Below the pieces are notes generated by a model. That model saw only the letters and a list, made by a program, of their open reading frames with translations. It did no database searches and was not told the DNA's origin. This document shows positions 1 through 20,507 of a DNA stretch of 64,000 nt, one piece after another. The stretch covers positions 3,114,315 through 3,178,314 of the forward strand of contig NC_087384.1 in NCBI RefSeq assembly GCF_963675165.1, read 5' to 3'. The translations under genes and the position numbers were made by a program. Position 1 is the stretch's first letter, and each line of letters begins with the position of its first letter. The DNA comes from Halichondria panicea (lineage: Eukaryota; Porifera; Demospongiae; Suberitida; Halichondriidae).

Positions 1-454
1 TTGCATTTTTCATTGACCACAATGAAACTGTGCTCAGTATGCGTTGTAATTTACGTGTATCTGTTGCTAAGCTACTTAATATTCATGTCCAAGTGCTGAC
101 ATGGAAAGTATTATGAAACGAACTATAATTAGAAGCATTCCTCTAAAAATAGAAGTCTGCCCGGTATTTTGTTTACACCTTCAATGTATGGTGGGAATAC
201 ATGTTCTCACCATGAGACCTCATTCGAACATGCCTAAGTGTGCTTTGTGTGACTGAGTTTCACTGTATTCAAATCATGAGACCTCATTTGAACATACCTA
301 AGTGTGCTTTGTGTGACTAGTTTCACTGTATTCAAATCCAAGGTCACTCCATACATGTACATATTCACCATTCTAAGAGTTCACTCTCTTTCTTTAACTT
401 TATTCATGTTGCTCTCATAATAGGCACTATGTTTCTCGTTGTTCCTAAACACAG
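1..454. other. Intron of NLK with a 64-bp tandem duplication
   Basis: No coding exon was recognised here. The stretch lies upstream of the first visible NLK exon and is taken to be intronic, since the glycine-rich loop and N-terminus of the kinase are missing from the window. Positions 211-274 and 275-337 are two near-identical copies of a 64-bp unit beginning CATGAGACCTCATT, a local tandem duplication. Confidence 0.6.
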
Positions 455-2938
455 GTCAGTGTTAAACCCACACTCTGGAGAGAGGACTGCCATGAAGAAA
501 ATTCCAACTGTTTTTCATTCCCTCTTGTCTTGCATTCGAACTTTCAGAGAGATCAAGATAATGTGTGAGATAAAACATGAAAATGTAAGTATTTTCAGTG
601 TAAACATGATGAATCACATCACACAGTAAAATACATCTGCTAAATATTGTCAACAGTACCCTAATAATTTAGCAGTTATTACTCCTTGCATTGCAGTTGT
701 TGTCAGCAACCGACATGATTCAACCTCCCACCATGGATCAATTCAATGATATGTAAGAGAGTCATTCATTTGTTTACGACATCTGTGCCCACACTGTAAA
801 CACCCACTTCTGTGCAAAAGACATACTCCCCTACACAAGTTTGTGTGTTTTTGGTTAATAGTTTTGTTTTCCTTGCTACTGTTACTTGTTACTACTAACA
901 ATTAGTTTCAATTCCTTCAATAACTTGCACCCATTTGTGTGTTCTTTGCAATTTAGTGCCTGGAAGTGCATTGGCCACCAATTATTGATTCTCCTTTTGT
1001 TTTGTAGCTATGTGTTGAGCCAATTGATGGAATCTGACCTGCACCAGATCATAGTATCTCCTCAGAAGCTCACGGAAGATCACATAAAAGTGTTTATCTA
1101 TCAGATCATAAGAGGTACTCAATGTAGTCAGTTTGTTTTACATGTAGGGAATGGTGTCATTGGCTTCATCAGCATTTATTTAGCACCTGCTCCAAATCTA
1201 TTGACAGAGTCTTGTTTATTGCATTTAGTTCCATGCACTTCTGATTTTCACAGGGCTCCAGTACTTGCATTCCGCTGGCATAATTCATAGGTGAGTTTAA
1301 AGCCTAGTCATGATGATGTGGCAAGATATCATCGTGCTATTCCACTAGATAAATGCCTTCTTTTGTCACATTATAGTGCGAGAATTATGTGGATACTTGT
1401 TGTATGTGGCTTCTAACCCTACATTGTATGTACATGTATGGGGGGGGGGGTGCATGTAAATTTAGCATTAGCACACAACTATCTGTTTATTTTTAAGCTT
1501 ATTAGTTTTCAATTAGGAAAACAAACCCACTCTACACATACACACAGGGATATGAAACCTGGTAATCTTCTGGTCAACAGCAACTGTTTTCTTAAGATCT
1601 GTGACTTTGGATTTGCTCGAGCTATAGAGCCTAACCCGAACACTCCGATGACTCTGGAGGTCGTGACTCAATATTATCGTGCCCCTGAGTTACTGGCTGG
1701 ATGCAAGCATTACGATACTGCCATTGATATCTGGTCTGTTGGCTGCATCTTTGCTGAGCTTCTGGGGAGGAAGATACTGTTTGAAGCCACCTCTCAAAGC
1801 AAACAAGTTAGTGCACCTTTCACTCTCAATTAGTACTCTTGCATATTATTATTATGTGTGGATGTGATTATCTAGCTTGATATGATCACTGACCTGCTTG
1901 GAACGCCTTCCCTCGATGATGTGAAGCACATCACCTCTCGTAAGAGCATCAGGAACCTATTGTCTCGTCATAAGCCACCAGCCTCGCAACAACTCTATGC
2001 CCTGTCACCCAACGGTACCATCAGTCACGAGGCCGTTCATCTCTTGTCTCAGCTGCTGATTTTTAACCCTGTGAGTTCTGGCTTTATCATTTTCAGGGCT
2101 GTTAGCCACCTTGTGGTTATCGTGTTAAGTACTATCATAACTGTAGGGCTTTATTGGGAGAACAGTGACCTTTTCTCGTAACTGAGTGGGTTCTCCCACT
2201 GAATTTAATGGTCATGAGTCTAACTATGAATAAAGTAGTTATGTAAGATTCACGGGTCGTAATCAAGGGCCTGCATTGTGCTTTAACAATGCAATGAATA
2301 CAATTAGACCACCCACTGTATATCTGCCCACTCAAAACTATTGTTCTTAAAGGCAATGTATGCATAACCCATAAATGATATCTGAATTGCATGATGATAA
2401 GTACTCATCATCATGCCTTTCTTGTCTATTCACAGGAGAAACGTATCTCGTGTGTAGATGCCCTGTACCACCCATTCCTGGATGATGGTCGCATTCGTTA
2501 CCATACATTCTTGTGCACCTGTTGTACTACTGGGCCTGTTGGAGGAAGACAATTTGCACAAGTCCTGGAACCTAGTGCTCCAGACCTCTTCGACTTCTCG
2601 TACGAAAAAGATCTTGTCTCCATTCCCAAGGCTAAAGGTACATACACATATTATGCACCCCTACACGTCAGACGTGTAGGTTCTTGTTGTTTTCAATACT
2701 TAATTACTCTAATCATCAGGAATGGCAATGAAGCAGGAGTATTAATAACATACTTGTCATTGCACGTTGTCGCACTGAAGTATTTTTAGATAGCGCCGCA
2801 GTTAAGAATTAATAAAATTGCTTAATTCATACAGCTCTACTACACCGCTACATCTGCCAAACCCACTCCCACCTTCCTCCTTTATTTATCAACACCTGTT
2901 CAAAGCAGTACAAGCAATTTCAAAGGTTCGTGCATTGA
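455..2938 (+). CDS. NLK: Nemo-like kinase (NLK), 5' partial
   Basis: Serine/threonine MAPK-like kinase of the Nemo family, which acts in Wnt, Notch and TGF-beta signalling. Eight exons were joined: 455-584, 697-752, 1008-1114, 1254-1290, 1548-1806, 1876-2070, 2436-2637 and 2835-2938 (stop TGA 2936-2938), giving 362 residues in one open frame. Visible landmarks are the VAIK-type lysine (RTAMKKIP), the catalytic loop HRDMKPGNLLVN split by the intron after HR, DFGFAR, QYYRAPE and AIDIWSVGCIFAE. The C-terminal RIRYHTFLCTCC segment and the tail PLFINTCSKQYKQF match the NLK-specific C-terminus. In vertebrate NLK the activation motif is TQE; here it reads TLE. The glycine-rich loop and N-terminus lie upstream of the window. 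Family assignment is secure; only the exact first-exon boundary is inferred. Confidence 0.93.
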
Positions 2939-4448
2939 CCAACACTATTCAACGAGTGCTTATTTCTTGTGCTATTGTTGGTGTTATAGAGCTGATCAAT
3001 TAAAGTCTATCTTACAGCTTGTCATGTGTATAACATGCACAGTAATATTAGTGCTGATCTTCAGCTTGCAAGAACAAAGTAATTGTAAAATAGCTGTTGT
3101 ATTCACGAAGTGTTTCTGTTTTTAGTGCTGATCTTCAGCTTGCAAGAACATTTTGTATACTTTGTAATAGCTGTTGTATTCACGAAGTGTTTCTGTGTTC
3201 CACAGCTGTGCTCCAGGCGTTCCTCAAACTGGATAAATTCTCTTGTTCGAACAGTATTTCAAGCTGTTTATCTGTCTGTCGTATCACTGCTAATGTGTGA
3301 TATTATCAGATCTTAGGGTCAATTGTATCGTATTCACAACCTGTGTTTAGTGTCTTGCTTCGTGTGATTAGTCAAGTCCCCACCACTATATTTAGTTTGT
3401 GATTCGGTGTTCTATTTATTTGCTCATCTGGGCAAACATGTACAGTTTGTTTTTGATGCACGAACATTTGTGATTCTTTCGTTAGCTGCTGCTGTTCCTT
3501 GTCAAAATGTTTACCAACCTCATTTGTGCACCCTGACTCGGTATGTGATTCATACTAAGCACTCATGTGTTTTGTAGTTACTGTAGCGTGATAGTTACTG
3601 TAGCGTGATAGTTACTGTAGCATGAGACTAAAAGAACAATAATGAACATATAGTACATTTGTAGTTTATTTTCATTCATACATTTTGGTGTGTTCATCAT
3701 AGTGTTATGTTTGATGAAGAACATGTGAACATACTTAGTGTAATGTTTTGTTTAGTGAAGAACATGCGAACATGAATGTCTACATGAATGGGTGTAGAAT
3801 CCCTCCGTAAACTATTATCTCAAGTCGATTAAGCTTGACAGATAATTATGATTCATATAGTACTTCATCTATTTAGACATGATTGTATCTAACCTATAAT
3901 TATAGCTTTAAAAACGAAACAACAATTATTCATGGGCATGCAATAACCAAAACTAATGCTTTTTAATTAACTTATAGGCTGTGGCTTCTTTCTGGTGGAA
4001 TGACACACTAACCATATAAATCTTTTGCTTACAATTATAGGAGCAAGACCATGCACACGGATAAGCAACTTCTTGAATATCTCGTATTTATTCACGGTAC
4101 AGTATAATATAATTATACCGGGTATTAGCGAATTAGTATTAGTCCAGTGATTGATGAGCCATTCCTTGGGTACAGGAAAATGATTAATCAGGAGTGCACT
4201 CCTGCATGTTAATATAATTATCTCAGGAGTGCACTCCTGTAAGTGTTAATATCTCTCCATCCTCTAGTGATTGTTGGTCAGACTTGGCCACAGGCAATGA
4301 TTAATGCCAGGTGTGCACTTCTGTTAATATCTTCCAGTCTAGTCTAAGCTATTCCTTGGCCACAAGCAGGCAATGATTAATATCCCTCCGATTCCTCTTA
4401 CTATAATAATGTTTATAATTGTTATGACTTGCAATTACTAATAATTAG
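2939..4448. other. Intergenic, tandem and palindromic repeats, no gene seen
   Basis: Gap between the convergent ends of NLK and STYXL1. It contains a 74-bp tandem duplication (3049-3196, unit starting TAGTGCTGATCTTCAG), three copies of a 17-bp unit TAGTTACTGTAGCGTGA near 3575-3625, and two copies of the palindrome CAGGAGTGCACTCCTG near 4190-4245. No exon-like coding sequence was recognised. Confidence 0.6.
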
Positions 4449-5975
4449 CTAGCTATAAAGTTTGTGAATATCAGTGATCAACTCTCCTAGCACCTGGGTC
4501 TCCCATTGTGATAGTTGCTCAAGGAAGCATGTCAGTGGTCGTATGTGGTGTCGACACTTCTGCACATGACAGAAAGCCTCCTATAATGGAAGAGAAAAGA
4601 TGATGCCTTAAAGAACAGAGAACCATGACTAGACTTGCATACACTTATTACGGCTGCTCAAATTTTGTTCCTTACAATACAAAACTAACTAAATACCTTT
4701 AGGGACCACTTTTGTCTTTTCATGAGATACGCAATGATTACAGTAGCTCCTCTACTGATCCCTAACTCACTGAACACCAACACACGGTCACTTTTCTTTC
4801 TCTGAGTTTCTGGAGCATAAAAAGAGACAAGGTATTGGATATTCATGTATCCTGTAGCTATCCTCATAGAACTTTTTTACGCATATGCTAGCCTCGATCC
4901 CAGCTGTTACTCTTTTGCAAATTATCTCATGCAGCTATAATCAATCACAAAATCAATACAATTCCTCCTCACCCAGGAACTCATAAATTTCCTCAAACTT
5001 TGAGAGAAGATCTTGATCAGGTTGGTCGTCCACATCGAGGTGAAGCTCAGTAACTCCCTCGGGAAAGGCAGGATACAATTTACTACCCAAACTCAAATGT
5101 ACATGGATCTTTAAATCATAATTCAGGGACGCATTGTACGCATGGTGTCTGTCACCAAGGTAGAGGAACAAAGGAAGGATTTCACTTGGGTAGCGGGGAA
5201 GTGATAGAAGCTCCTGTAAAATAATTAAGTAAATGTAGCTGAATCGTTTCCTGAAGCTTTGTATATAAAAGAGTAATCTGAGACAGAACATAGCCACATA
5301 CACATAACAATTTTTGATGCTGATGCACGTAAAAGTGTTGGGTAAAATAATTATTTCGGCTTACTATGTCAGTGTACATGATCTTCTGCGTTCTCAGGAA
5401 GGGGTACTCAGCGGAGAATCTCTCATAGCCTCCTTTTAGTATCATCACAGTATATTTGGATCCACTGCATGCCAACACATTGGCCAAATGTACCGCTGGC
5501 GCTGTTGTATGATAAAACGAGGATTACAAAGTTCATCCATGCTGATTGTGGACTACAATGAACACAAAGTCATGGACTTACTATCTTCTACCACAGAAAC
5601 TGTGTTGCTGTCATAAACGATACAGTTGAGGCACGAAGGAAGGTGCACACCAACCGGTACTCTGTAATGTCCTTTGGTATCCCTCTTGGAAGCTTTCGAG
5701 ATCACTACATGTGCTTCATTGTAATCTGCCACATCACGAGCATCTGTAACAAAATTACAGCTAAGTTCAGTTTTTGTAGAGTCAGTGCGCGCACTTACCA
5801 AACAAAGTAAGATATGTTTGAGATAAAACTGCAGGATTTTTTGTGCACTGTATAATTAAAAACAATAAATCTAGTAGGTATAGAATGGTGTAACTTTCTA
5901 GTCTACCTGTGTGAGGATGTTGTAGAGCTGAGTTGGCTCACATAAAGCAATTCCTGCAGAGCTGGAGCTCATCAT
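4449..5975 (-). CDS. STYXL1: STYXL1 / MK-STYX pseudophosphatase
   Basis: Rhodanese plus dual-specificity phosphatase-like protein. Seven exons on the minus strand: 5907-5975, 5799-5847, 5582-5743, 5365-5501, 4973-5213, 4697-4851, 4449-4580; they total 945 nt, 314 residues, close to human STYXL1 (313). The start ATG (5973-5975) leads into LCEPTQLYNIL, which matches the human N-terminus. The rhodanese-like half contains ILKGGYERFSAEYPFLRTQ; the DUSP-like half contains VLVFSELGISRG. In active DUSPs this loop is HCxxGxSRS; here His-Cys is replaced by Phe-Ser, exactly the change that makes mammalian MK-STYX catalytically dead. A non-catalytic adaptor role (in mammals linked to stress granules and mitochondrial apoptosis) is inferred from the family. 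The gene lies 193 bp upstream of, and divergent from, MDH2. Confidence 0.93.
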
Positions 5976-6168
5976 GCATATCGCATCACGCAGCACTTGG
6001 AGTTGATTCAGTTTCCATAACAACTAGATTCTATACGGACCATGTGATTTTCATGTGAGCAAAAAACCCTGACCTCTTAAATTAATTCCAGTCAAAAATT
6101 ATCCAGCAGGGCAGCAGCACTCCATTTCAGTGCTACAGACTTACTTGCTTCTCATTTCAGTTCACAAA
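5976..6168. promoter_or_regulatory. Shared divergent promoter of STYXL1 and MDH2
   Basis: Only 193 bp separate the two start codons, so both 5' UTRs and core promoters must lie here unless non-coding first exons exist. No TATA box was convincingly placed. Inferred from geometry only. Confidence 0.5.
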
Positions 6169-7681
6169 ATGATGTCCCGATTGGCTGTGTGTGTGGCAAC
6201 AAGAGGTGCAAGACAATTCTCGACATCTGTTCAAGTAAGAGAACGAAATCATATATTATTATTATTATTGATTTTTCCCCCTCAAGAACTCGTCTAAGGT
6301 TGCTGTACTTGGTGCAGCTGGTGGCATCGGCCAGCCTTTGGCCTTACTGTTGAAGAATAGTCCACTAGTGTCACAGCTTTCCCTCTACGACATTGTGGGT
6401 ACTCCTGGAGTGGCAGCTGATCTGAGCCACATAGAGACCAAGGGCCAAGTGACAGGACATGTGGGAGATGAGCAACTGGATGATGCTTTGAAAGGCTGCG
6501 ATGTCGTCGTTATTCCTGCTGGTGTGCCCAGAAAGCCAGGTAGGTATATGGAGGGAAGATTAATTAATTAATATCAGCTGTAAAATATCTCAGGAATGAC
6601 TCGTGATGATCTTTTCAACACTAATGCATCGATTGTCAAGAATTTGGCAAGGGCGTGCTCAAGGTTTGATGTGCTTGTCTTGCTAGTGTGTGTAACTTGT
6701 GTTCTAACACAGAAACTGCCCTGAGGCTATGCTACTGATCATCACCAACCCAGTCAATTCCACTGTCCCTATCGCATCAGAGGTCTACAAGAAAGCTGGA
6801 TGTTACAACCCCAACAGGTTGCTATCTTTAATCAGTTACTGGAACGTATGACTAGGTTAATTATCTTTTTGTGTCAATGGCTACACAAGGCTACAGCTTG
6901 TTCTTATTGTTCCGCAAATTATATTTCCATACAGAATCTTTGGAGTGACCACCCTTGACGTAGTGAGATCTAATACATTTGTGTCAGAAGCCAAAGGCCT
7001 CAATGTGGCTGAGACTAATGTCCCGGTTATTGGAGGTCATTCAGGAGTCACAATCCTCCCTTTACTCTCTCAGACTACACCTAATGTTAGCTTCACTAAC
7101 GAGGAGCTGGAAAAATTAACGGACAGGATTCAAAATGCTGGTACTGAGGTCGTCAATGCCAAGGCTGGGGCCGTGAGTTATTAATCGATTGTGTTCAAGG
7201 ACCCTTTGACTACGCGTATGTTGTGTGTGTATAGGGCTCTGCGACACTCTCAATGGCCTATGCAGGTGCAAAGTTTACTATCAGAGTGAGTACAGTATGT
7301 GTTTGTCTCATCGTGTATGTTCTAATGTATGTGCATTATGATTATGCTCTGTCTGTACAGCTGTTAGAGGCAATGGGTGGAAAAAGTGGTGTTGTGGAGT
7401 GTGCCTTTGTCCAGTCTGACCTAACTGAGGCCAATTACTTTGCCACACCCCTACTCCTGGGCAAAGGAGGGGTAGAGAAGAACCTCGGTATGGGAACACT
7501 CTCTGCCTTCGAGCAAGAGAAGATGAAAGAGGTGGGTGCATAGTGTTCAAGTGGATGCTTCTTCTGTCCCACAAATTAAGATGATTACCTGGATGCCTTA
7601 ATTCTAAAAAAATTATGTTCTTTCCTACAGGTGATTCCAGAATTGCTAACAAACATCAAAAAAGGAGAAGAATTTGCCTGA
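6169..7681 (+). CDS. MDH2: Malate dehydrogenase, mitochondrial
   Basis: NAD-dependent malate dehydrogenase of the TCA cycle (malate to oxaloacetate) and the malate-aspartate shuttle. Eight exons: 6169-6234, 6287-6539, 6594-6663, 6713-6817, 6935-7172, 7235-7285, 7361-7531, 7631-7681, totalling 1005 nt, 334 residues (human 338). The first exon encodes an Arg-rich, acid-poor leader ([20 protein letters not shown]) typical of a mitochondrial transit peptide. Next come the NAD-binding [15 protein letters not shown] loop, the substrate-binding arginines in [25 protein letters not shown], and the catalytic histidine in [17 protein letters not shown]. Two adjacent ATG codons (6169, 6172) are possible starts. 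All catalytic residues appear intact and the frame is uninterrupted, so this should be a working gene. Confidence 0.96.
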
Positions 7682-8197
7682 AACACTGTGTATATCAGAA
7701 TAGGAAAAAATTTTAGTCAAGAATCTCTGTTAGTAGTGAAAATTATAATGTGATAATGATTGCACATTTAGATGAATAATTAATTGTCGTACTTGAAATT
7801 TGATTGAAATCTGGCCCAACCCCACTATATATAATTAGCAATTGTGTCAGAGGAGGTCCGACATGCGTGCACGAATCACTACAAGTTCAGTGCATTTGTG
7901 CATGCATGTTGGACCTCATCTGCAATCGTGCTATATAATCTTAAGACTATCTAGCCCCTCCCTAGTCTCAGCCCACTGACATTTACTTCGTAGTATATAA
8001 TAATTATTATGTTGTGTAAACATTCAAATCTCATGGCAAATATAATTGCATCATTATTATTCATGTACGCAATCTAACTTGTAACACACAATCAAATCAC
8101 ACAACGTAACACTAAAATAACTCACTGCACACAACAATCGCAATGTAGAGTGAATAAATTTACAATAATGTTTGAGTTAATTAAAATCACTAAAGAG
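7682..8197. other. 3' intergenic between MDH2 and UBE2L3
   Basis: Convergent gene ends. AT-rich sequence with an inverted repeat of GAGGTCCGACATGCGTGCAC near 7853-7872 and GTGCATGCATGTTGGACCTC near 7898-7917. No coding exon was seen. Confidence 0.5.
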
Positions 8198-10040
8198 TTA
8201 GGGCCTTTTCTCTGCATGCTTCAGAGTATGATCTTGAGCTTTCTTGCAGAAGGCAGCCTTATCTCTAGTGTACTCTTCAGCTAGGTCCCCCCTCAGTGGA
8301 TGCTCGGGCTCGGGGTCATGAACCAGTGCGACTAGCGCCTGAATGACTGTGTGTAGATAGATAGAAAAGTGATCGTGTATTACGTTGCCCTTTAGCCTCC
8401 TTCACAAGGCCTAATTATTAGGCCTGCTACTGACTGCTTGCGCATGCGCAAAATTATTGGATAATATTCCCGTAATGTTTTCCATTAAACTGAATTTTTA
8501 CCCGAATTATATCCTGAATAACATAATTACTATATAGACGAAGAATACTCTTCATATTAAAAGTCAGACACAGAGCTATATAGCTAGCTAGCTAGAGACA
8601 GAGCTGTATTGGTTACAGCAGCAATTTCTTTCTGATAGAGTCGACTTTCACCAAGGTTAGTGTCAGATGGGCGTGGCCTATCCATATAGGCTATTGTCAG
8701 CCTTCCCCTCCGTTTAGAGGAATGTTATCCACACTGTTGCAGGCTGTGAGTCTTTTGTTAACATAGTAGGCTAAGGGTAGCTATTAGAATGCTATCACAC
8801 GGGCTAGAAACCTTCTTCTATCCACTTTCTTCAATCCACTTCCGTTCGTTGTGACGTCATTGTTTTACTGAGCATTATACGATGATATCCGGAGTCCCCA
8901 GTTTCTGGGGATTATGTGGCGCATGCGCAAACAGTCGATACCAGGCCCTCTCTTCGAGGAAGAGCGGCCTGGGATCGAGGCTAGTTGCCCTTATGAATGT
9001 ACACGAAAGTCTGTCTGCTTAGTGTGGGGATATCTATTCAACAGGTGAGTGTGACAGCAAACCTTTATCTGTCTTTGTGGCAGGCTTCCAGTTCTCAGGA
9101 CTAATGATGGGCAAACACACTTGGCCCTTCTCATCGACGTTGGGATGGTATATTTGGGTCTTGAATGTGATCTGTAGGATAATGAGAGACTGATAATTAT
9201 TACTCAATCATGTGTGGCATTTCTGTGTTTGTGTAACAGTACATACATACTGTTAATTACAGGTATACACACACAATGCCGTACACAATGCTATTGCACC
9301 CCATCGTGTGCTCACACACATACGGTCAGTCACCTTGGGTGGCTTAAATGGATACTCGGCTGGAAAAATGATCTCTATCTTGAATGCTCCCTTGTTGAAT
9401 GGAGGGTTGTCCTAAGGGAGGAAAAAGACAATCCAAAATCAGCAACGCATCCATATTAACTGCCCCAACTTGGACGCACTCTGATAGTTTATGATAAGTA
9501 CTATCCACGGCCTTGTGTGTAATCTATTAAAAGTGTTACATGGCACTCTCTTCTCAGAGGATTGACCTACTGTACACAAGGGGAAATAGCTGTCGAGTGT
9601 ACACACATATCCTGTCGGTAACATCAACAGAAAACAAGCCCAAGCCACACCTTTTCTATACAAATACCTGCTTTCCATACGAGGAGAGAAACTTTTATGC
9701 TTATCGAGAATAGGATGATTACAAAAGGGCCAAACCAACCACACAGCTTATGAGATTCTTGTACACTTTTTATTGACTCACAGGAACAATCAATCCCTTC
9801 CAATTGAGTATATTGGAGTCATCCACCTCGATATTCTTAAACACTTGCTGTGAACTCTTCCGGATATCATCCAGTTCCTGAACACACAAAACCAAAATAA
9901 TGAATTCACAGCTTCAAGAGCACAAAACAACTACCTACAAATACTGTGTAATAGTGTACATATTAGAGAACATTTTGGCGGTCCTTTTTTACACTCAAAG
10001 TAGATTTACATACCTTTCCCAGTCTTCTTGTGGCAGCCAT
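8198..10040 (-). CDS. UBE2L3: Ubiquitin-conjugating enzyme E2 L3 (UbcH7)
   Basis: E2 ubiquitin-conjugating enzyme of the UBE2L3 class, which transfers ubiquitin to HECT and RBR E3 ligases. Five exons on the minus strand: 10014-10040, 9782-9877, 9334-9411, 9063-9171, 8198-8346, totalling 459 nt, 152 residues (human 154). Landmarks in order: [59 protein letters not shown] with the catalytic cysteine at residue 86 (same number as human), [30 protein letters not shown] and the C-terminal AEKRP. HPN in front of the active cysteine is intact. The last intron (8347-9062) carries a degenerate foldback near 8935-8985 that ends in ATCGAGGCTA. Divergent from RPS6KB, 275 bp between start codons. Confidence 0.95.
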
Positions 10041-10315
10041 GCTGTTCTTCCCCTTTCGCCTTCTTGATGAGATCGCTGACTAAGCCAGCCTTACTGTGCA
10101 TGCGCAAGATCAATCATGCATTATGTAACCACCGGAGGTCAATTGCATGTGTAGACGACCCTTGACCTCACAAAACGAGGCGTGTCTCCTTGAGTTTGGC
10201 ATGTGGCGCTTCATTGCTGTCTCAAGCAAGTTAAGATTTTGCATAGCTACTAGCGTACAGTTCTACCTTCCAAACTTAAGGAAAGCATAGCTAATAATTA
10301 AGCTAAATTATTGAA
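10041..10315. promoter_or_regulatory. Shared divergent promoter of UBE2L3 and RPS6KB
   Basis: 275 bp between two opposed start codons. It contains GTGCATGCGCAAG near 10097, similar to an NRF1-type core (GCATGCGC). Bidirectional use is inferred from spacing. Confidence 0.45.
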
Positions 10316-18008
<7,693 letters not shown>

Positions 18009-20507
18009 CCTAGCTGTCTAATGTTAATTTATATGCCAGTGTATAATTGGTGCGTGTGTGTGCACTTAATATCCAGAACGATGTGATTTATTTTGTGAAT
18101 TATTTATTTCATCACTTTTTACTCAATAATAATAATTATTCTGTGTTACGGACTTCAAACTGATAATTATGATTATTATAAATGTATAGGCCATCACCTA
18201 TCACATGCAGCATTTAACAGAGCTATAATTATGATTGCATGTAGTGTTTAATTATAATAATTATAGGTGTCGACATTATTTATTGTAATTCATAACCACG
18301 TGCACTTGATCGTGCAATTTAACCTGCTCCGTTGAATTCCTCTTTAATTGTTCTTAACATAATTATAATTCTTTCTATTTTCTTTTTCTTTCACTTCTTC
18401 GATCTAGCTACGTATGGTACTTAATTCCCACTTCGAGAGTCAATTTCCAAGCAGGTAGCAGGATAAAATAATAAGCATTCGCCACTGAGCAACTAGCACA
18501 AGATTGTACAATGTCAATTACAACAATGTGATTATCTAGTGGCCGGTAGACTGGTATACATAGATCTAGTTTTGACTTTTTTCCGATTGCCTTCATACAT
18601 CACTATAATCATGCTGGCCAGTATAGTACCCATGGAATGACATTTTGCTATTTACTATTATACTAAGGATAATTATCACTTCATTTATTCATTTTCTTCC
18701 ATTCTCAACACTATATGGCACATGCATGTCACTTTCAAAAGTGAGAAAATGTACCGAGCTATAATTATATATACACGCTTACAGGGAGGAACATAGAAGA
18801 GAATGGCTAAAGAGAAGGAGGCTAGAGATAATAACGGTGGGGTGCATGATTTTTTTTTATTAGCAACTGTACACTCTGAATATAAGCATTTTAGATCACT
18901 TCGTCTTGGGTACTGCACCTGCAGAATTAGTTGATTATTTTTACACGGATGTATATCCCATACAAACCTAAATAGATGCTCATAGAGCATTCACCCTGTG
19001 CGTTGAGCTTCATTGCACATGCAGCAGCAAAATGGATGCAATAATTTTTTACCATAATGACTAATATCATTATGAGGAATAATCGTGAATCTAAAAAGCG
19101 ACGATTAGTTCGGTTAGAAATAGTGTTTTCGAAGATCGCCTACAAGTTTCAAGCAGTCCATGAATTTCAAAGTGTCTAGTTCGCTCAAACAGTGCATTTT
19201 TGTGTCCACACACACATACACACACACGCAACAGATGAATAGGGAGTGTTGGTGCACCATGAAAGACTCTTTAACTCATATCATTCTCGGCTCTCAAGGC
19301 CAGGCTCTGTTTGCTTTTTCTTTTCTGTTCGTGGTCTGTGTCTGTTTTTCTGTGTTGTCTAAATATAAAAGAGTAGAGTTATTCCTGCAACTATCATTTT
19401 GTCAATTTTTTATAAGCAATATTTAATGAAAATAGGAGAGGTGGTTACCCAATTCTACGATCAGAATGATAAGGCAGTTTCTCGATCACAATTTCTTTTT
19501 TGTTTCAACCCCTCCAACACACACACACACCCAAACCGACACACCAATCAATCTACCCCTGCTAAGCACTGCACACGCACAGGGTAACTACATAAGAGGG
19601 CTAATGATTATCACGACAGTGTACATGTATGTACCTGCTGGGTATAATCACCGACCTACGTGTTTTAGAGATTGCAATTTACACTAGGCTATAATTATAG
19701 CTGTAGCACATAAGCTCCACCGTAATTTAAACACCAGCTCGGACTGAATGCAATTTTTTGTGGTCTAAAATATGTGCCACTTTATTTTAGCAATTTTTTG
19801 GGCACTCTAATTACACCAAATACGGTAAATCTACTTGCATAGCGGTTATCACTCGATCCTCCTATTGGTGATCAAGGTCAAGGAATCATCAGAAACGTCT
19901 TACTTTGACAGTGTAGCTACAGGCCTAAGCTTCCAGAGCTCAACGTCGTCATGCAAAGAACAAGTTAGTTGAGCTACCATCACGATCGATCACTAGTAGG
20001 ACGAAATGCTAAGCTCCACCCAATAAAAGCTACACTCAGCCTATAGTGGACCGTGGGACCACATGTTCCACCTTGGAAAGGAAGGTGGGGCTCATTTTGT
20101 TCCAGTCCGAGTGTGATTGCAATGGTAGCTCAGCTAACGTGTTGCTTGCTACATTTTGGTAAAATGGTATGGGTTCGAACTTGAGTGTAACTAGACTCGT
20201 GCATTTTATCTTCCTAACTAAGGCTGCAGTTGGAGGACCCCCTTAAATTCACTGGGCTAGAGTGGGATACACTGTAGAATACAATAACTGTGTATCTAGT
20301 ATCTGTAATCTGATCCTCAAATTATATACTGTAGATCTAAGCTAAGGTTAAAGGTACCTGCTCTCCATTCTAGTCTCCTCCAATCTAGCTCGATCCTCAA
20401 AGTCTTCTGCATCTCTCTAGTCTCGCAAGCCAGACGTTCCAGAATCCTCCTAAGGAACTACAGTAACAGCCTGGAAAAGAGGTGGATCTGCAAAGTCTCA
20501 AGTACAG
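18009..20507. other. Intergenic between S6K and the MULE, no gene seen
   Basis: AT-rich DNA with runs of AATTATAATTAT, CA-rich simple repeats near 19205-19230 and 19518-19530, and a miniature-element fragment at 19690-19805 that is similar to 37780-37920. A tRNA-like segment lies near 20118-20190 (separate entry). Short open frames here lack recognisable domains or splice context. Confidence 0.5.
20118..20190 (+). repeat. tRNA-like segment (possible tRNA pseudogene or SINE head)
   Basis: ATGGTAGCTCAGCTAACG resembles a tRNA D-arm / A box and GGGTTCGAACTT, 41 bp downstream, resembles a T-arm / B box. Acceptor-stem pairing is not evident, so this is not called as a functional tRNA. Confidence 0.3.

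Noticed and set aside
7308-7652. Minus-strand 114-codon frame over MDH2
   Set aside because: Antisense shadow of conserved MDH2 exons.
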